Shown here piece after piece: positions 8,479-16,381 of a stretch of DNA of 46,912 bases (its first letter is position 1; each line of letters begins with the position of its first letter). The position numbers and the translations under genes are program-made. This DNA is from Pacificimonas sp036351775 (lineage in GTDB: Bacteria; Pseudomonadota; Alphaproteobacteria; Sphingomonadales; Sphingomonadaceae). The notes under the pieces were generated by a model. The model had not been told where the DNA came from. It did no database searches and saw only the letters and a program-made list of their open reading frames with translations. Location: assembly GCA_036351775.1 (NCBI GenBank), contig JAZBPX010000065.1, forward strand, positions 1 through 46,912, written 5' to 3'.

Positions 8479-8551
8479 GCCGGCTTAGCTCAGCTGGTAG
8501 AGCAACCGCCTTGTAAGCGGTAGGTCGTTGGTTCGATTCCGACAGCCGGCA
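8479..8551 (+). tRNA. tRNA-Thr (anticodon TGT)
   Basis: The 73-base sequence folds as a full cloverleaf. The acceptor arms GCCGGCT and AGCCGGC pair, the D-arm contains AGCTCAGCTGGTAGAG, and the anticodon stem ACCGC/GCGGT holds loop CTTGTAA with anticodon TGT at 8512-8514. The variable loop and T-arm are normal, with GGTTCGATTCC at the T-loop. The discriminator is A. The 3' CCA is not fully encoded (CCG follows), so it would be added by nucleotidyltransferase. Confidence 0.97.
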
Positions 8552-8579
8552 CCGGGACTGCCGTGTCGATACAAAGGCC

Positions 8580-8676
8580 GTCATTCCTGCGAACGCGGGA
8601 ATCCAGTTGCGCTTTGGTAGCGGCGGGCTCGGCTTCGCCATCGCCTTTGCTGGATTCCCGCGTTCGCGGGAATGAC
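8580..8676. repeat. Family A palindromic element
   Basis: Arms beginning GTCATTCCTGCG and ending CGCGGGAATGAC enclose a divergent centre; each half carries a hairpin around CCCGCG...CGCGGG. It lies between the tRNA-Thr gene and the 3' end of purH. Confidence 0.85.
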
Positions 8677-8703
8677 GGGTCTCTGGGCGTGTTTCTCTCG
8701 CAC

Positions 8704-10311
8704 CTAGTGCCGGAAGTGGCGCATGCCGGTGAAGGCCATGGCGAGGTTCTTCTCGTCCGCCGCGGCAATAACCTCCTCATCGCGCATCGAACCGCCGGGC
8801 TGGATCACTGCCGTCGCGCCCGCTTCGGCGCAGGCGAGAAGGCCGTCGGCGAAGGGGAAGAAGGCGTCCGACGCAACGGCGCTGCCCACCGTGCGGGGCT
8901 CGGCCCAGCCTGCAGCCCTCGCGGCATCGCGGGCCTTGGACGCCGCGATGCGCGCCGAATCGAGACGGCTCATCTGCCCGGCCCCGATCGCCGCGGTCGA
9001 GCCGCCCTTCGCGTAGATGACGGCGTTCGATTTCACATGCTTGGCGACGCGCCAGGCGAACATCATGTCGGCGCGCTCCGCGGCGGTGGGGGCGCGCCTG
9101 GTGACGATGTTGAGCTCACCATCGACCAGAGCGTTGTCGCGTGACTGGAGGAGGACACCGCCCGTAATGGTCTTCAGAAGCATACCGGGCCGCTGCGGAT
9201 CGGGCAGGCCGCCGCCCGTGAGGAGCAGGCGGAGGTTCTTTTTCTTCGCGAAGACGGCGCGCGCGGCCTCATCGGCATCCGGCGCGATGACGACCTCGGT
9301 GAAGATGTCCGTGATGGCGAGGGCGGCGGCTTCGTCGAGCGGGCGGTTCGCGGCGATGATACCGCCGAACGCGCTCACGGGATCGCAGGCGAGCGCGGCC
9401 TTGTAGGCTTCCTCGACCGAGGACGCCGAGGCGACGCCGCAGGGATTGGCGTGCTTGATGATCGCGATGGTGGGGTCTTCGCCCGCGAACTCGCTGATCA
9501 GGTCGAGCGCGCCCTCGGCGTCGTTCAGATTGTTGTAGCTGAGCGCCTTGCCCTGCACCTGTTCGGCCTGCGGGACGCCGTTCGCGTGCGGGCCCATGGG
9601 CAGGTAGACGGCGGCGGCCTGGTGCGGGTTTTCGCCGTAGCGCAAATCCTCGCCGCGTTTCATGGCCAATGTGAAGGTTTCCGGGAACCGCTCACCCTGG
9701 TCGGCGAAGGCGAACCAGCTCGCGATGGCCGAATCGTAGGCGGCAGTGGCGGCATAGGCCTTCGCGGCGAGGCGCTTTCGGGTGGCGAGCGTGGTGGCGC
9801 CGCCGGTCTTCGACAGCTCGGCGGTAATCGCGTCGTAATCGGCGGGGTCGGTGACGATGGCGACGGCGGCGTGGTTCTTGGCGGCCGAGCGGACCATCGA
9901 GGGGCCGCCAATGTCGATATTCTCGATGATCTCCTCCCGGTCCGCGCCGCGCGCGACGGTTTCCGCAAAGGGGTAGAGATTGACACAGACGAGATCGATA
10001 GGCGCGATGTCGTGCGCGGCCATGGCGGCTTCATGTTCGGCATTGCCGCGCACGGCGAGAAGGCCGCCATGCACCTTCGGGTGGAGGGTCTTCACGCGGC
10101 CATCCATCATTTCGGGAAAGCCGGTCAGGTCGCTGATGTCCTGCACGGCGAGGCCGGCGTCGCGGATCGCCTTGGCCGTGCCGCCGGTGGAGACGAGCTC
10201 CACACCGTGATCCGAGAGCGCGCGGGCGAAATCAACGAGCCCCGCCTTGTCCGAAACCGAAAGGAGCGCGCGGCGCACGGCCACCCGCCCGCCAGAAGCT
10301 GCTGCCGTCAT
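8704..10311 (-). CDS. purH: Bifunctional AICAR formyltransferase / IMP cyclohydrolase
   Basis: The 535-residue enzyme catalyses the last two steps of de novo IMP synthesis. The N-terminal MGS-like cyclohydrolase domain shows ALLSVSDKAGL, ELVSTGGTAKAI and GRVKTLHPKVHGG. The C-terminal transformylase domain shows GKALSYNN, the catalytic Lys-His of IKHANPCGVA, SAFGGIIA and the final FPFADGLL...QPGGS and GMRHFRH. Length matches the family. The ATG at 10311 was chosen because the domain begins there and because it overlaps the heparinase stop as ATGA. An open frame reaching further upstream is shadow of that gene. Confidence 0.98.
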   Translation of the reverse strand: MTAAASGGRVAVRRALLSVSDKAGLVDFARALSDHGVELVSTGGTAKAIRDAGLAVQDISDLTGFPEMMDGRVKTLHPKVHGGLLAVRGNAEHEAAMAAHDIAPIDLVCVNLYPFAETVARGADREEIIENIDIGGPSMVRSAAKNHAAVAIVTDPADYDAITAELSKTGGATTLATRKRLAAKAYAATAAYDSAIASWFAFADQGERFPETFTLAMKRGEDLRYGENPHQAAAVYLPMGPHANGVPQAEQVQGKALSYNNLNDAEGALDLISEFAGEDPTIAIIKHANPCGVASASSVEEAYKAALACDPVSAFGGIIAANRPLDEAAALAITDIFTEVVIAPDADEAARAVFAKKKNLRLLLTGGGLPDPQRPGMLLKTITGGVLLQSRDNALVDGELNIVTRRAPTAAERADMMFAWRVAKHVKSNAVIYAKGGSTAAIGAGQMSRLDSARIAASKARDAARAAGWAEPRTVGSAVASDAFFPFADGLLACAEAGATAVIQPGGSMRDEEVIAAADEKNLAMAFTGMRHFRH

Positions 10312-11939
10312 GACTGTCCCATCTTCCTGAATGACCAGCGGACCGACCAGCCCTCCGGAGGCACGATGTCGGCGATGACCAGCTGGCGGGTCCGCACTGC
10401 GCGGCCCTCCTCGCCGATCCAGAGGCTGTCGTCCACCGTCAGGAGGCCGCTTTCCGTTTTCACCTGCCACAGGCTGCCGCCGCGCGTGCGGAGGAGCGCG
10501 CCGCGCTGGTCGGCGGTTTCCGTGACGTCGATGCCGGGAGCGAGGTGGAAGCGGAGGGCAACCTCCGTGTCGATCCTGCGGCGCTTGCGCCCCGCGCGCA
10601 CGAGCGAATCCTCCCCCGACAGCTCGCGGCCGGTTTCGGAGAGGGTGAGCGCGCGGCGGTGATCGAAGCCGAAATTGCGGCGATAGCCGTCATGCGTGGC
10701 GGTCAGGGCGAGCGCGCCGCTGCCGTTCCCGTCGCCCTCGCCTGCTGTCTCGTCGGCGCGTTCGACGGAGACGGTGTCGACGCCCGCACCGAGCGGCTGG
10801 CCCGGCTCCACGACCGACTGGTTGGTGTCGGAGAGAATGAGCGTGGAATGGGCGGCGGTGTAGCGCAGCATCACGGCAAGGCGCGGGTCGAGCGCGGTGC
10901 GAAGGCCGACGTCGCCGCCGACATTGACGATCAGCCGCTCCGCGCCGTCGGACAGCTCGAAAGCGAGCGCGCCGGCGTGGGCAGCGGCATTGTCCTCGGG
11001 TTCGGGCGGCGGACCGGCGTCGAGGAGGAGGATGGTCTGTCCTGCCTCCAGCCGCTGAAGACCCGACGCGGCGCCCGCGCCGATGCCGCGGAGCGCCTGG
11101 CCGGGACGGGCGAGCGCATGATCGATGCGCTTCGTGCCAAGCGGATTGCCCCCGTGAAGGGCGGTGAGCGCGCCGTCGCCAAGCCGTGCGGCGCGGAGGC
11201 CCGCACGGGCGCGGCCATCGAGGTCGTCGAGCGCGTCGGGAACCGCGATGTCCTGCGCTTCGGGGGCCTGGCGGACGACCTGCACCCAGTCGAGAACCTG
11301 AAGCAGGGTCGTAGGCGTGCGGGAGGCGGGGAGGCCGTGTGGCAAGACGGTTTCGGCGGCGGCTGTTTCGAACAATTTTTCGGCGCGGCGGAGTGAGAGG
11401 CCGCCGCCCTCCACGAGATGCGCGGTCATCAGCGCGCCGCCCGCCGCCTGCAACCGGGGCAGGCCGCGACCGGCCTTGGCGCTGTCGACAAGCGCTGCCT
11501 CCGCCGACTGGACGATGTGGACGAGGAGGCGTTTGCGCCGCGCGGCGTCTCCGCGAAGGATCAGCGGGGCATGGAGCAGCCAGTGCGCGGCGCGGAGACC
11601 GGCACGGTCGGCGCGCCAGGCCTCCTCGTCCCGGTCCTCGAAGCGGGTCAGCCAGCCGTCGAGGATCGGCGCGAGGAAGGCGGCACCCTGATCGGGGCTG
11701 GCGGCGGCGGCGAGATCGCGCAGCCAGGTGAAGCCGTAGATGTGGCTGCGAAAGGCGTCCGACGCGCTATCGAGCGCCCAGTCGCCGGAGCGCAGCACGA
11801 ACTGCTCGCCGCGAAGGGCGATGGTGCCTGCCATGATGCTGCGTCCGGCGGAGAGGTCGCCGGGAACGGGGTTGCCGATGGCGCATTTGAGGCGGAGCGG
11901 CGCGCGCCGTCTGAAGCCGAGCCGTTCGAGAAGGCTCAC
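10308..11939 (-). CDS. Heparinase II/III family protein
   Basis: A 543-residue protein with the alpha-barrel N-terminal region (GFTWLRDLAAA, WRADRAGLRAAHWLL) and a C-terminal beta-sandwich typical of heparinase II/III-like polysaccharide lyases (HSTLILSDTNQSVV, RFHLAPGIDV, then SLWQVKTESG). Many alphaproteobacteria keep a copy next to purH, and a cell-envelope or exopolysaccharide role has been assumed for them. I see no signal peptide, which is odd for a lyase and argues for an atypical or cytoplasmic role. It starts with GTG inside a GTGA overlap with rpe and ends in an ATGA overlap with purH. The substrate is unknown. Confidence 0.88.
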   Translation of the reverse strand: MSLLERLGFRRRAPLRLKCAIGNPVPGDLSAGRSIMAGTIALRGEQFVLRSGDWALDSASDAFRSHIYGFTWLRDLAAAASPDQGAAFLAPILDGWLTRFEDRDEEAWRADRAGLRAAHWLLHAPLILRGDAARRKRLLVHIVQSAEAALVDSAKAGRGLPRLQAAGGALMTAHLVEGGGLSLRRAEKLFETAAAETVLPHGLPASRTPTTLLQVLDWVQVVRQAPEAQDIAVPDALDDLDGRARAGLRAARLGDGALTALHGGNPLGTKRIDHALARPGQALRGIGAGAASGLQRLEAGQTILLLDAGPPPEPEDNAAAHAGALAFELSDGAERLIVNVGGDVGLRTALDPRLAVMLRYTAAHSTLILSDTNQSVVEPGQPLGAGVDTVSVERADETAGEGDGNGSGALALTATHDGYRRNFGFDHRRALTLSETGRELSGEDSLVRAGRKRRRIDTEVALRFHLAPGIDVTETADQRGALLRTRGGSLWQVKTESGLLTVDDSLWIGEEGRAVRTRQLVIADIVPPEGWSVRWSFRKMGQS

Positions 11940-12607
11940 ATCTCCCCTTCACCGCGAAGGGCGGCGATGTTGGCGGCGTAGCGGTCGGGGCCGCCCTTGA
12001 AGGTTGCGGACCCGGCGACGAGGACGTCGGCCCCGGCGTCGCGGGCCTGGCGCGAGGTTTCCGGGTTGATGCCGCCGTCCACCTCAAGGTCGATGATGCG
12101 GCCTGTGTCGTCGATGCGCTTCCGGATGGCCTCGATCTTCCTGAGCTGGGTGTCGATGAAGGACTGGCCGCCAAAGCCCGGATTGACGCTCATGACGAGG
12201 ATCAGGTCGAGCTGGTCGATCAGGTAATCCAGCGCCTCGGCAGGTGTGCCGGGGTTGAGCGACAGGCCGGCCTTCTTGCCGAGCGCCTTGATGGTCTGGA
12301 CCGTGCGGTGTGTATGGGCCCCGGCTTCCGGATGCACGGTCAGGATGTCGGCGCCTGCGTCGGCAAACTCTTCCAGATACTTGTCGACGGGTGAGATCAT
12401 CAGGTGAACGTCGAAGGGTTTCGCCGAATGGGGTCGCAGCGCCTTCACGACCATGGGGCCGATGGTGAGGTTCGGCACGAAATGCCCGTCCATCACATCG
12501 ACATGCACCCAGTCCGCGCCCGCGGCGTCGATGGCGCGCACTTCCTCTCCCAGTTTGGCGAAGTCTGCGGACAGGATGGAGGGCGCGATGCGAATGGGCT
12601 GGGTCAC
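11936..12607 (-). CDS. rpe: Ribulose-phosphate 3-epimerase
   Basis: The 223-residue TIM-barrel enzyme interconverts ribulose-5-phosphate and xylulose-5-phosphate. Signatures are IAPSILSADF, the metal-binding HVDVMDGHFVPN, DVHLMI, SVNPGFGGQ, the catalytic aspartate in EVDGGINPE, and the phosphate loop VAGSATF. Length is normal. The start is GTG at 12607, immediately before TQPIRIAPS. It follows rsmB by 33 bases and overlaps the heparinase gene by GTGA. Confidence 0.97.
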   Translation of the reverse strand: MTQPIRIAPSILSADFAKLGEEVRAIDAAGADWVHVDVMDGHFVPNLTIGPMVVKALRPHSAKPFDVHLMISPVDKYLEEFADAGADILTVHPEAGAHTHRTVQTIKALGKKAGLSLNPGTPAEALDYLIDQLDLILVMSVNPGFGGQSFIDTQLRKIEAIRKRIDDTGRIIDLEVDGGINPETSRQARDAGADVLVAGSATFKGGPDRYAANIAALRGEGEM

Positions 12608-12640
12608 GCGGGCGGGCTTAACAGATCGCCGGGCGCGCTG

Positions 12641-13930
12641 TCAGCCCGAACGCACCAGCCGTGCCATGAAAAATCCGTCGCAGCCGCCATGTTCTGACAG
12701 CATGCCCGGAAGGGTACGAACGAAGCCTGCTTCGGTGGCCGGGATACCGGGTGGGAGCGTGCCCGCCGGAGGCGGATCGGCGGTCCATTCCGGATGGCGT
12801 TCGAGGAAGGCGGCGACCTGACCCTCCCCCTCCTCCGGTTCGAGCGAACAGACCGCATAGACCAGCCGCCCGTCCGACTTCGTCAGCGCGGCGGCATGGT
12901 CCAAGAGCGCGGCCTGCGTGTCGAGCAGCGCCTTCATGTCGCCGGGGTTCCTGAGGTGGAGGACGTCGGGGTGGCGGCGGAAGATGCCGGTCGCGCTGCA
13001 CGGCGCGTCGAGGAGGACGGCGTCGAAGGGCTCCTCGGGCGTAATGGCGCGCAGGTCCGACTCGATGACCTCGGCGCTGAGGTCGGTGCGGGCGAGATTG
13101 TCGCGCAGGCGGTCCAAACGGCGCGCGGCGTTGTCGATGGCGGTGACGCTTGCCCCGGCGGCGGCGAGCTGCATCGTCTTGCCGCCGGGCGCGGCGCAGA
13201 GGTCGGCAATCCGCTCCCCCGGCTGCGGTGCGAGGAGGCGCACGGGAAGGGAGGCTGCGATATCCTGAACCCAGATGGCGCTGCCTGAGAAACCGGGAAT
13301 GTCGTCCGCGCGCTGGTCGGCGGGAAAGCGGACATGGCCGGGGGCGAGGCTCTCGCCGCCCTCGACGGTCACGCCGGGGCCGTGGCCGATGTCGAGCGGG
13401 GCGGGTTTCGCGAGCGACGCGGCGGCGGCCTCTGCCACTGCCTCGCCCCAGCGGTGGCTCCAGCGCACCTGCCACAGGTCGGGCAGGCTGGGATGCGGGG
13501 GCAGCGGATCCTCGTCCTTCAGCGCGGCGGACAGGACGCCGTGGACGAGACGGCGCGGGCCGCCCTCGACCAGCGGCAGGGCGGTGGAAATAACGGCATG
13601 GGCCGGGGTTTCGAGGACCAGCGCCTGCACCAGCGCGATGCGCAGCACCATGCGCGGCCGCGAATCATCCGCCAGCCGCTTCTTGGTATGGCTGTCGATC
13701 AGATGGTCAAGATCGGGGAGCCAGCGCAGCGTCAGGGAGGCGATATTGCGGGCGAGCGCGCGGTCCGGCCCGTCCTCCACGTTGCGCAGTGCGCGCGGCA
13801 GGGCAGCCTCCAGGCTGCGGCCCTGCCAGAGGACCGCCTGAAGCAGGGTGAGCGCGGCGCGGCGGGCGGCGAGGCCGGGAACGGTCTTTGCGGCCGTACC
13901 GGGTGCGGCCTTGCCGGGTCTGTCGGTCAG
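12641..13930 (-). CDS. rsmB: 16S rRNA m5C967 methyltransferase RsmB, probable CTG start
   Basis: The protein joins an N-terminal NusB-like RNA-binding domain to a C-terminal SAM methyltransferase. SAM binding is seen in ADLCAAPGGKTMQLA; LLDAPCSATG supplies the release cysteine and YAVCSLEPEEGE the catalytic cysteine. No ATG, GTG or TTG lies in frame before the GTG at 13780, which would remove about 50 residues of the NusB domain. The frame is coding up to a CTG at 13928-13930: TDRPGKAAPG, GLAARRAALTLLQAVLWQG and RALRN follow it, as expected for the family N-terminus. AAGG lies 7 bases before the CTG, and the codon overlaps the SDR stop as CTGA. That start gives 429 residues, a normal length. 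Function is certain; the CTG start is inferred. Confidence 0.9.
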   Translation of the reverse strand: MTDRPGKAAPGTAAKTVPGLAARRAALTLLQAVLWQGRSLEAALPRALRNVEDGPDRALARNIASLTLRWLPDLDHLIDSHTKKRLADDSRPRMVLRIALVQALVLETPAHAVISTALPLVEGGPRRLVHGVLSAALKDEDPLPPHPSLPDLWQVRWSHRWGEAVAEAAAASLAKPAPLDIGHGPGVTVEGGESLAPGHVRFPADQRADDIPGFSGSAIWVQDIAASLPVRLLAPQPGERIADLCAAPGGKTMQLAAAGASVTAIDNAARRLDRLRDNLARTDLSAEVIESDLRAITPEEPFDAVLLDAPCSATGIFRRHPDVLHLRNPGDMKALLDTQAALLDHAAALTKSDGRLVYAVCSLEPEEGEGQVAAFLERHPEWTADPPPAGTLPPGIPATEAGFVRTLPGMLSEHGGCDGFFMARLVRSG

Positions 13931-14787
13931 CTTGCGGCCTTTTTCTTCTGATCGTCGGACGGGCTGAGGAAGGTGCCGATGCGCTTCCAGTAGTTGACCG
14001 GGAACAGCCGCGTCATCCAGTCGATGAACTTCGCATCCTTGCCGATGAGGACGCGGTGGTCGCCGCGCTCCATGCCGTCGACGATGGTTTCCGCGGCCTC
14101 TTCGGGTGTTGTCTGCGCCGCGGCGACGAAGCCGTCGGGATCGTTCTGGCTGAGCGCGCCGTCGTCATCCTCCATGCCGCGAATGAACTTCGAATTGTGC
14201 GCCACGCGGGTCTTGATGCCGCCGGGATGGACGCGCACGACCTGCACGTTCGGGCGGGTTGCCTGCATTTCGAGGTGCAGCGCCTCCGAAAAGCCGCGCA
14301 CGGCATATTTGGAGGCGTTGTAGGCGGTCTGCGTCGGGTAGCCCATCATGCCGAACACGCTGGAAATGTTGACGAGCCAGGCGTGCGGGCGGTCCTTCAC
14401 GTGCGGCATGGCGGCGCGGCAGCCGCGCACGACGGCGTCGAAATTGACGTCCATGACACGCTGGAAATCCTCCTCCGGGCAATGTTCGAAGGGAGCAACG
14501 ACGCTGAGGCCGGCATTGTTGATGATGCCGTCGAGGCCGCCAAACTCCTCCGCCGCCTCGTCGATCCAGCGTTCGAGCGCGCCGGGTTCGGTGACGTCGA
14601 AGACTTTCGTGGAGTGCGGGTAGTTGCCGAGCAGCTTCGACGTTTCGGCGAGGCCCTCGGCATCGCGGTCGGACAGTGCCACCTTCGCGCCGCGTTCGAC
14701 CAGAAGACGCGCCGTTGCGCGGCCGATGCCGCTGCCTGCGCCCGTGACCGCGATGGTCCGTCCCGCAACCGAGTTGATCTTGCCCAT
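13927..14787 (-). CDS. Short-chain dehydrogenase/reductase
   Basis: The 286-residue SDR has the NAD(P) motif VTGAGSGIGRAT (about residues 13-24), NNAG in the central strand, the catalytic serine in VNISSVFG and the YNASK active site. The C-terminal HPGGIKTRV region is also conserved. The longer C-terminus, with EEAAETIVDGMERG and then DWMTRLFP, resembles acetoin-dehydrogenase-like or mycobacterial-type SDRs (COG0300). The substrate is unknown. GGGAG lies before the ATG. Its stop overlaps the probable CTG start of rsmB, so it is the first gene of the SDR-rsmB-rpe-heparinase-purH run. Confidence 0.9.
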   Translation of the reverse strand: MGKINSVAGRTIAVTGAGSGIGRATARLLVERGAKVALSDRDAEGLAETSKLLGNYPHSTKVFDVTEPGALERWIDEAAEEFGGLDGIINNAGLSVVAPFEHCPEEDFQRVMDVNFDAVVRGCRAAMPHVKDRPHAWLVNISSVFGMMGYPTQTAYNASKYAVRGFSEALHLEMQATRPNVQVVRVHPGGIKTRVAHNSKFIRGMEDDDGALSQNDPDGFVAAAQTTPEEAAETIVDGMERGDHRVLIGKDAKFIDWMTRLFPVNYWKRIGTFLSPSDDQKKKAAS

Positions 14788-14883
14788 AACTCCCGCGCCT
14801 CCCCTGCGCTGCGTCCCTTTGTCCGCCCAGGATCTGTAGCTGCGCATTGCAACCCGGCGGGGTTCTGCGCCATTGGTTATCAC

Positions 14884-15072
14884 ATGACGACCGAGACCGA
14901 CCAGACATCCCGCCCTGTCGATAATGAGCATCCGGGGACAACCGACACCGCTGGCCCTACCAAGGCGAAGGGCGACGCCGATCCGCCCAAGGACGAAAAG
15001 GGCGGCCCCAAGGGCAAGGAGCCCACGCGCTACGGCGACTGGGAGAGCAAAGGCATCGCCTGGGATTTCTGA
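14884..15072 (+). CDS. SDHAF4-like (DUF1674) succinate dehydrogenase assembly factor
   Basis: A 62-residue, highly charged protein. Its first 45 residues are polar and low in complexity, and it ends in PTRYGDWESKGIAWDF, the diagnostic C-terminal motif of the DUF1674/SDHAF4 family (P-T-R-[YF]-G-D-W-E-x-K-G...D-F). In mitochondria SDHAF4 binds flavinylated SdhA and helps it join SdhB; bacterial members are presumed to do the same. No sdh genes are in the window. The Shine-Dalgarno sequence is poor. The gene lies in the gap between divergent SDR and convergent yraN. Confidence 0.85.
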   Translation: MTTETDQTSRPVDNEHPGTTDTAGPTKAKGDADPPKDEKGGPKGKEPTRYGDWESKGIAWDF

Positions 15073-15128
15073 GGGGATTTTTTTCCGGCTCCCTATCCGG
15101 GAGCCTGAGCCGTACCGCCCCGCGCCCC

Positions 15129-15494
15129 TCAAATATCCTTCAGGTGAACCGGCCAGCGCCGGGGCATGATGAGGACCGCGTCGATGCGGGCACCGTCGGC
15201 CCCTTTGGCGTAGCGCGGCCAGAGCTGGTGGGCGGCGGTGCGGACGCGGGTCAGGCGCGCGGCGTCGATGGCGGCGTCGGCGCTGGTCTCGTCGGGTCGT
15301 GCCTTGACTTCGGCGAAGACGATGGTGCGGCCATGACGGGCGACGATATCGACCTCGCCGCCGCGCACCCGGATGCGCTCGCCGAGAATGCGGTAGCCTT
15401 TCAGGCGAAGGAACCACTTGGCCAGCCGCTCGGCGCGGCGTCCGCGCTGTTCCGCGGCGAGGCGGGCCAAGTCAACGCGGGCGCGGCGGCTCAT
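15129..15494 (-). CDS. yraN: YraN/UPF0102 family nuclease-like protein
   Basis: The 121-residue protein has the UPF0102 endonuclease-like core: GRRAERLAKWFLRLKGYRIL, the metal-site sequence GGEVDIVARHGRTIVFAEVKARP (aspartate, then E-x-K), and a C-terminal RIDAVLI. The family has a Holliday-junction-resolvase/restriction-like fold, but its physiological role is unsettled. It is fused by an ATGA overlap to rsmI, and lpoA is divergent next door, the standard rsmI-yraN-lpoA neighbourhood of Proteobacteria. Confidence 0.94.
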   Translation of the reverse strand: MSRRARVDLARLAAEQRGRRAERLAKWFLRLKGYRILGERIRVRGGEVDIVARHGRTIVFAEVKARPDETSADAAIDAARLTRVRTAAHQLWPRYAKGADGARIDAVLIMPRRWPVHLKDI

Positions 15495-16360
15495 TCGTCC
15501 TTCAGTTCGAGCGCGCGGGCATAGACCTGTCCGCGCGGGAGGCCGAGCCGGTCCGTTACCGTGCGCACGGCCTCCTTCAGGCGCTGGTCCGCCATGGCCT
15601 CGCGCAGCGCCGTGTCGAGATCGGCGGCGCTGGCGGCGCGCTCACCCGGCGGGCCGATTAAGACGACGATCTCGCCCCTGGGTGGCGGGCTGTCGGCATA
15701 GCGCGCAGCGAGGGCGGCGAGCGGTTCGACCAGAATCTCCTCGTGCAGCTTCGTCAGTTCGCGCGCGACGGCCGCTTCCCGCTCGCCGAGGACGTCGGCG
15801 GCGACGGCGAGAAACTTCGCCAGCCTTGGCCCGGTCTCGTAGAAGGCGAGGGTTGCGCGCACCGCGCCCAGCTCTGCCAGCGCATCGCGCAGACCTTTCT
15901 CCTTTGGCGGCGGAAAGCCCGCGAACAGGAAGCGGTCGGTGGGCAGGCCCGCTGCCGATAGCGCGGTGACCACGGCCGACGGGCCGGGAATGGGGACAAC
16001 GGGGACGCCTGCCGCCCGCGCCTCCCTCACCAGACGGTAGCCGGGATCGGAAATGAGCGGCGTGCCCGCGTCCGAAACGATGGCAACCGGCGCGGTTCTG
16101 GCGCGTTCGATCAGCTGCGGACGTGCGCGCGCCGCGCCATGTTCATCGTGCCTGACAAGGGGAGCCTTCGCGCCGATATGTTTCAGGAGTTTCCCGGTAA
16201 TCCGCGTATCCTCCGCCCCAATGAGGACGGCGGCGCGCAGCACATCCACCGCGCGGAAGCTGAGGTCGTTCAGGTTGCCGATAGGTGTTGCCACGATATA
16301 CAGCCCCGCGGCGAGTTCAGCGCCCGGACCATCGGCGGCGCGGCGGTCGGCGTCCGTCAT
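15491..16360 (-). CDS. rsmI: 16S rRNA 2'-O-ribose C1402 methyltransferase
   Basis: The 289-residue protein is a tetrapyrrole-methylase-fold enzyme: YIVATPIGNLNDLSFRA near the N-terminus, AEDTRITGKLL, ISDAGTPLISDPGYRLV, PIPGPSAVVTALSAAGLP and FAGFPP. These match RsmI, which methylates the ribose of C1402 in 16S rRNA. The ATG at 16360 was preferred to a GTG one codon upstream; neither has a good Shine-Dalgarno sequence. Only 21 bases separate it from the divergent lpoA start, so promoters must overlap the coding ends. Confidence 0.96.
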   Translation of the reverse strand: MTDADRRAADGPGAELAAGLYIVATPIGNLNDLSFRAVDVLRAAVLIGAEDTRITGKLLKHIGAKAPLVRHDEHGAARARPQLIERARTAPVAIVSDAGTPLISDPGYRLVREARAAGVPVVPIPGPSAVVTALSAAGLPTDRFLFAGFPPPKEKGLRDALAELGAVRATLAFYETGPRLAKFLAVAADVLGEREAAVARELTKLHEEILVEPLAALAARYADSPPPRGEIVVLIGPPGERAASAADLDTALREAMADQRLKEAVRTVTDRLGLPRGQVYARALELKDE

Positions 16361-16381
16361 CACGAGTATAGGGGCTAAGCC

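Noticed and set aside
13780..13780. GTG at 13778-13780 as the start of rsmB
   Set aside because: It would remove about 50 residues that match the family N-terminal domain; coding character continues upstream to the CTG.
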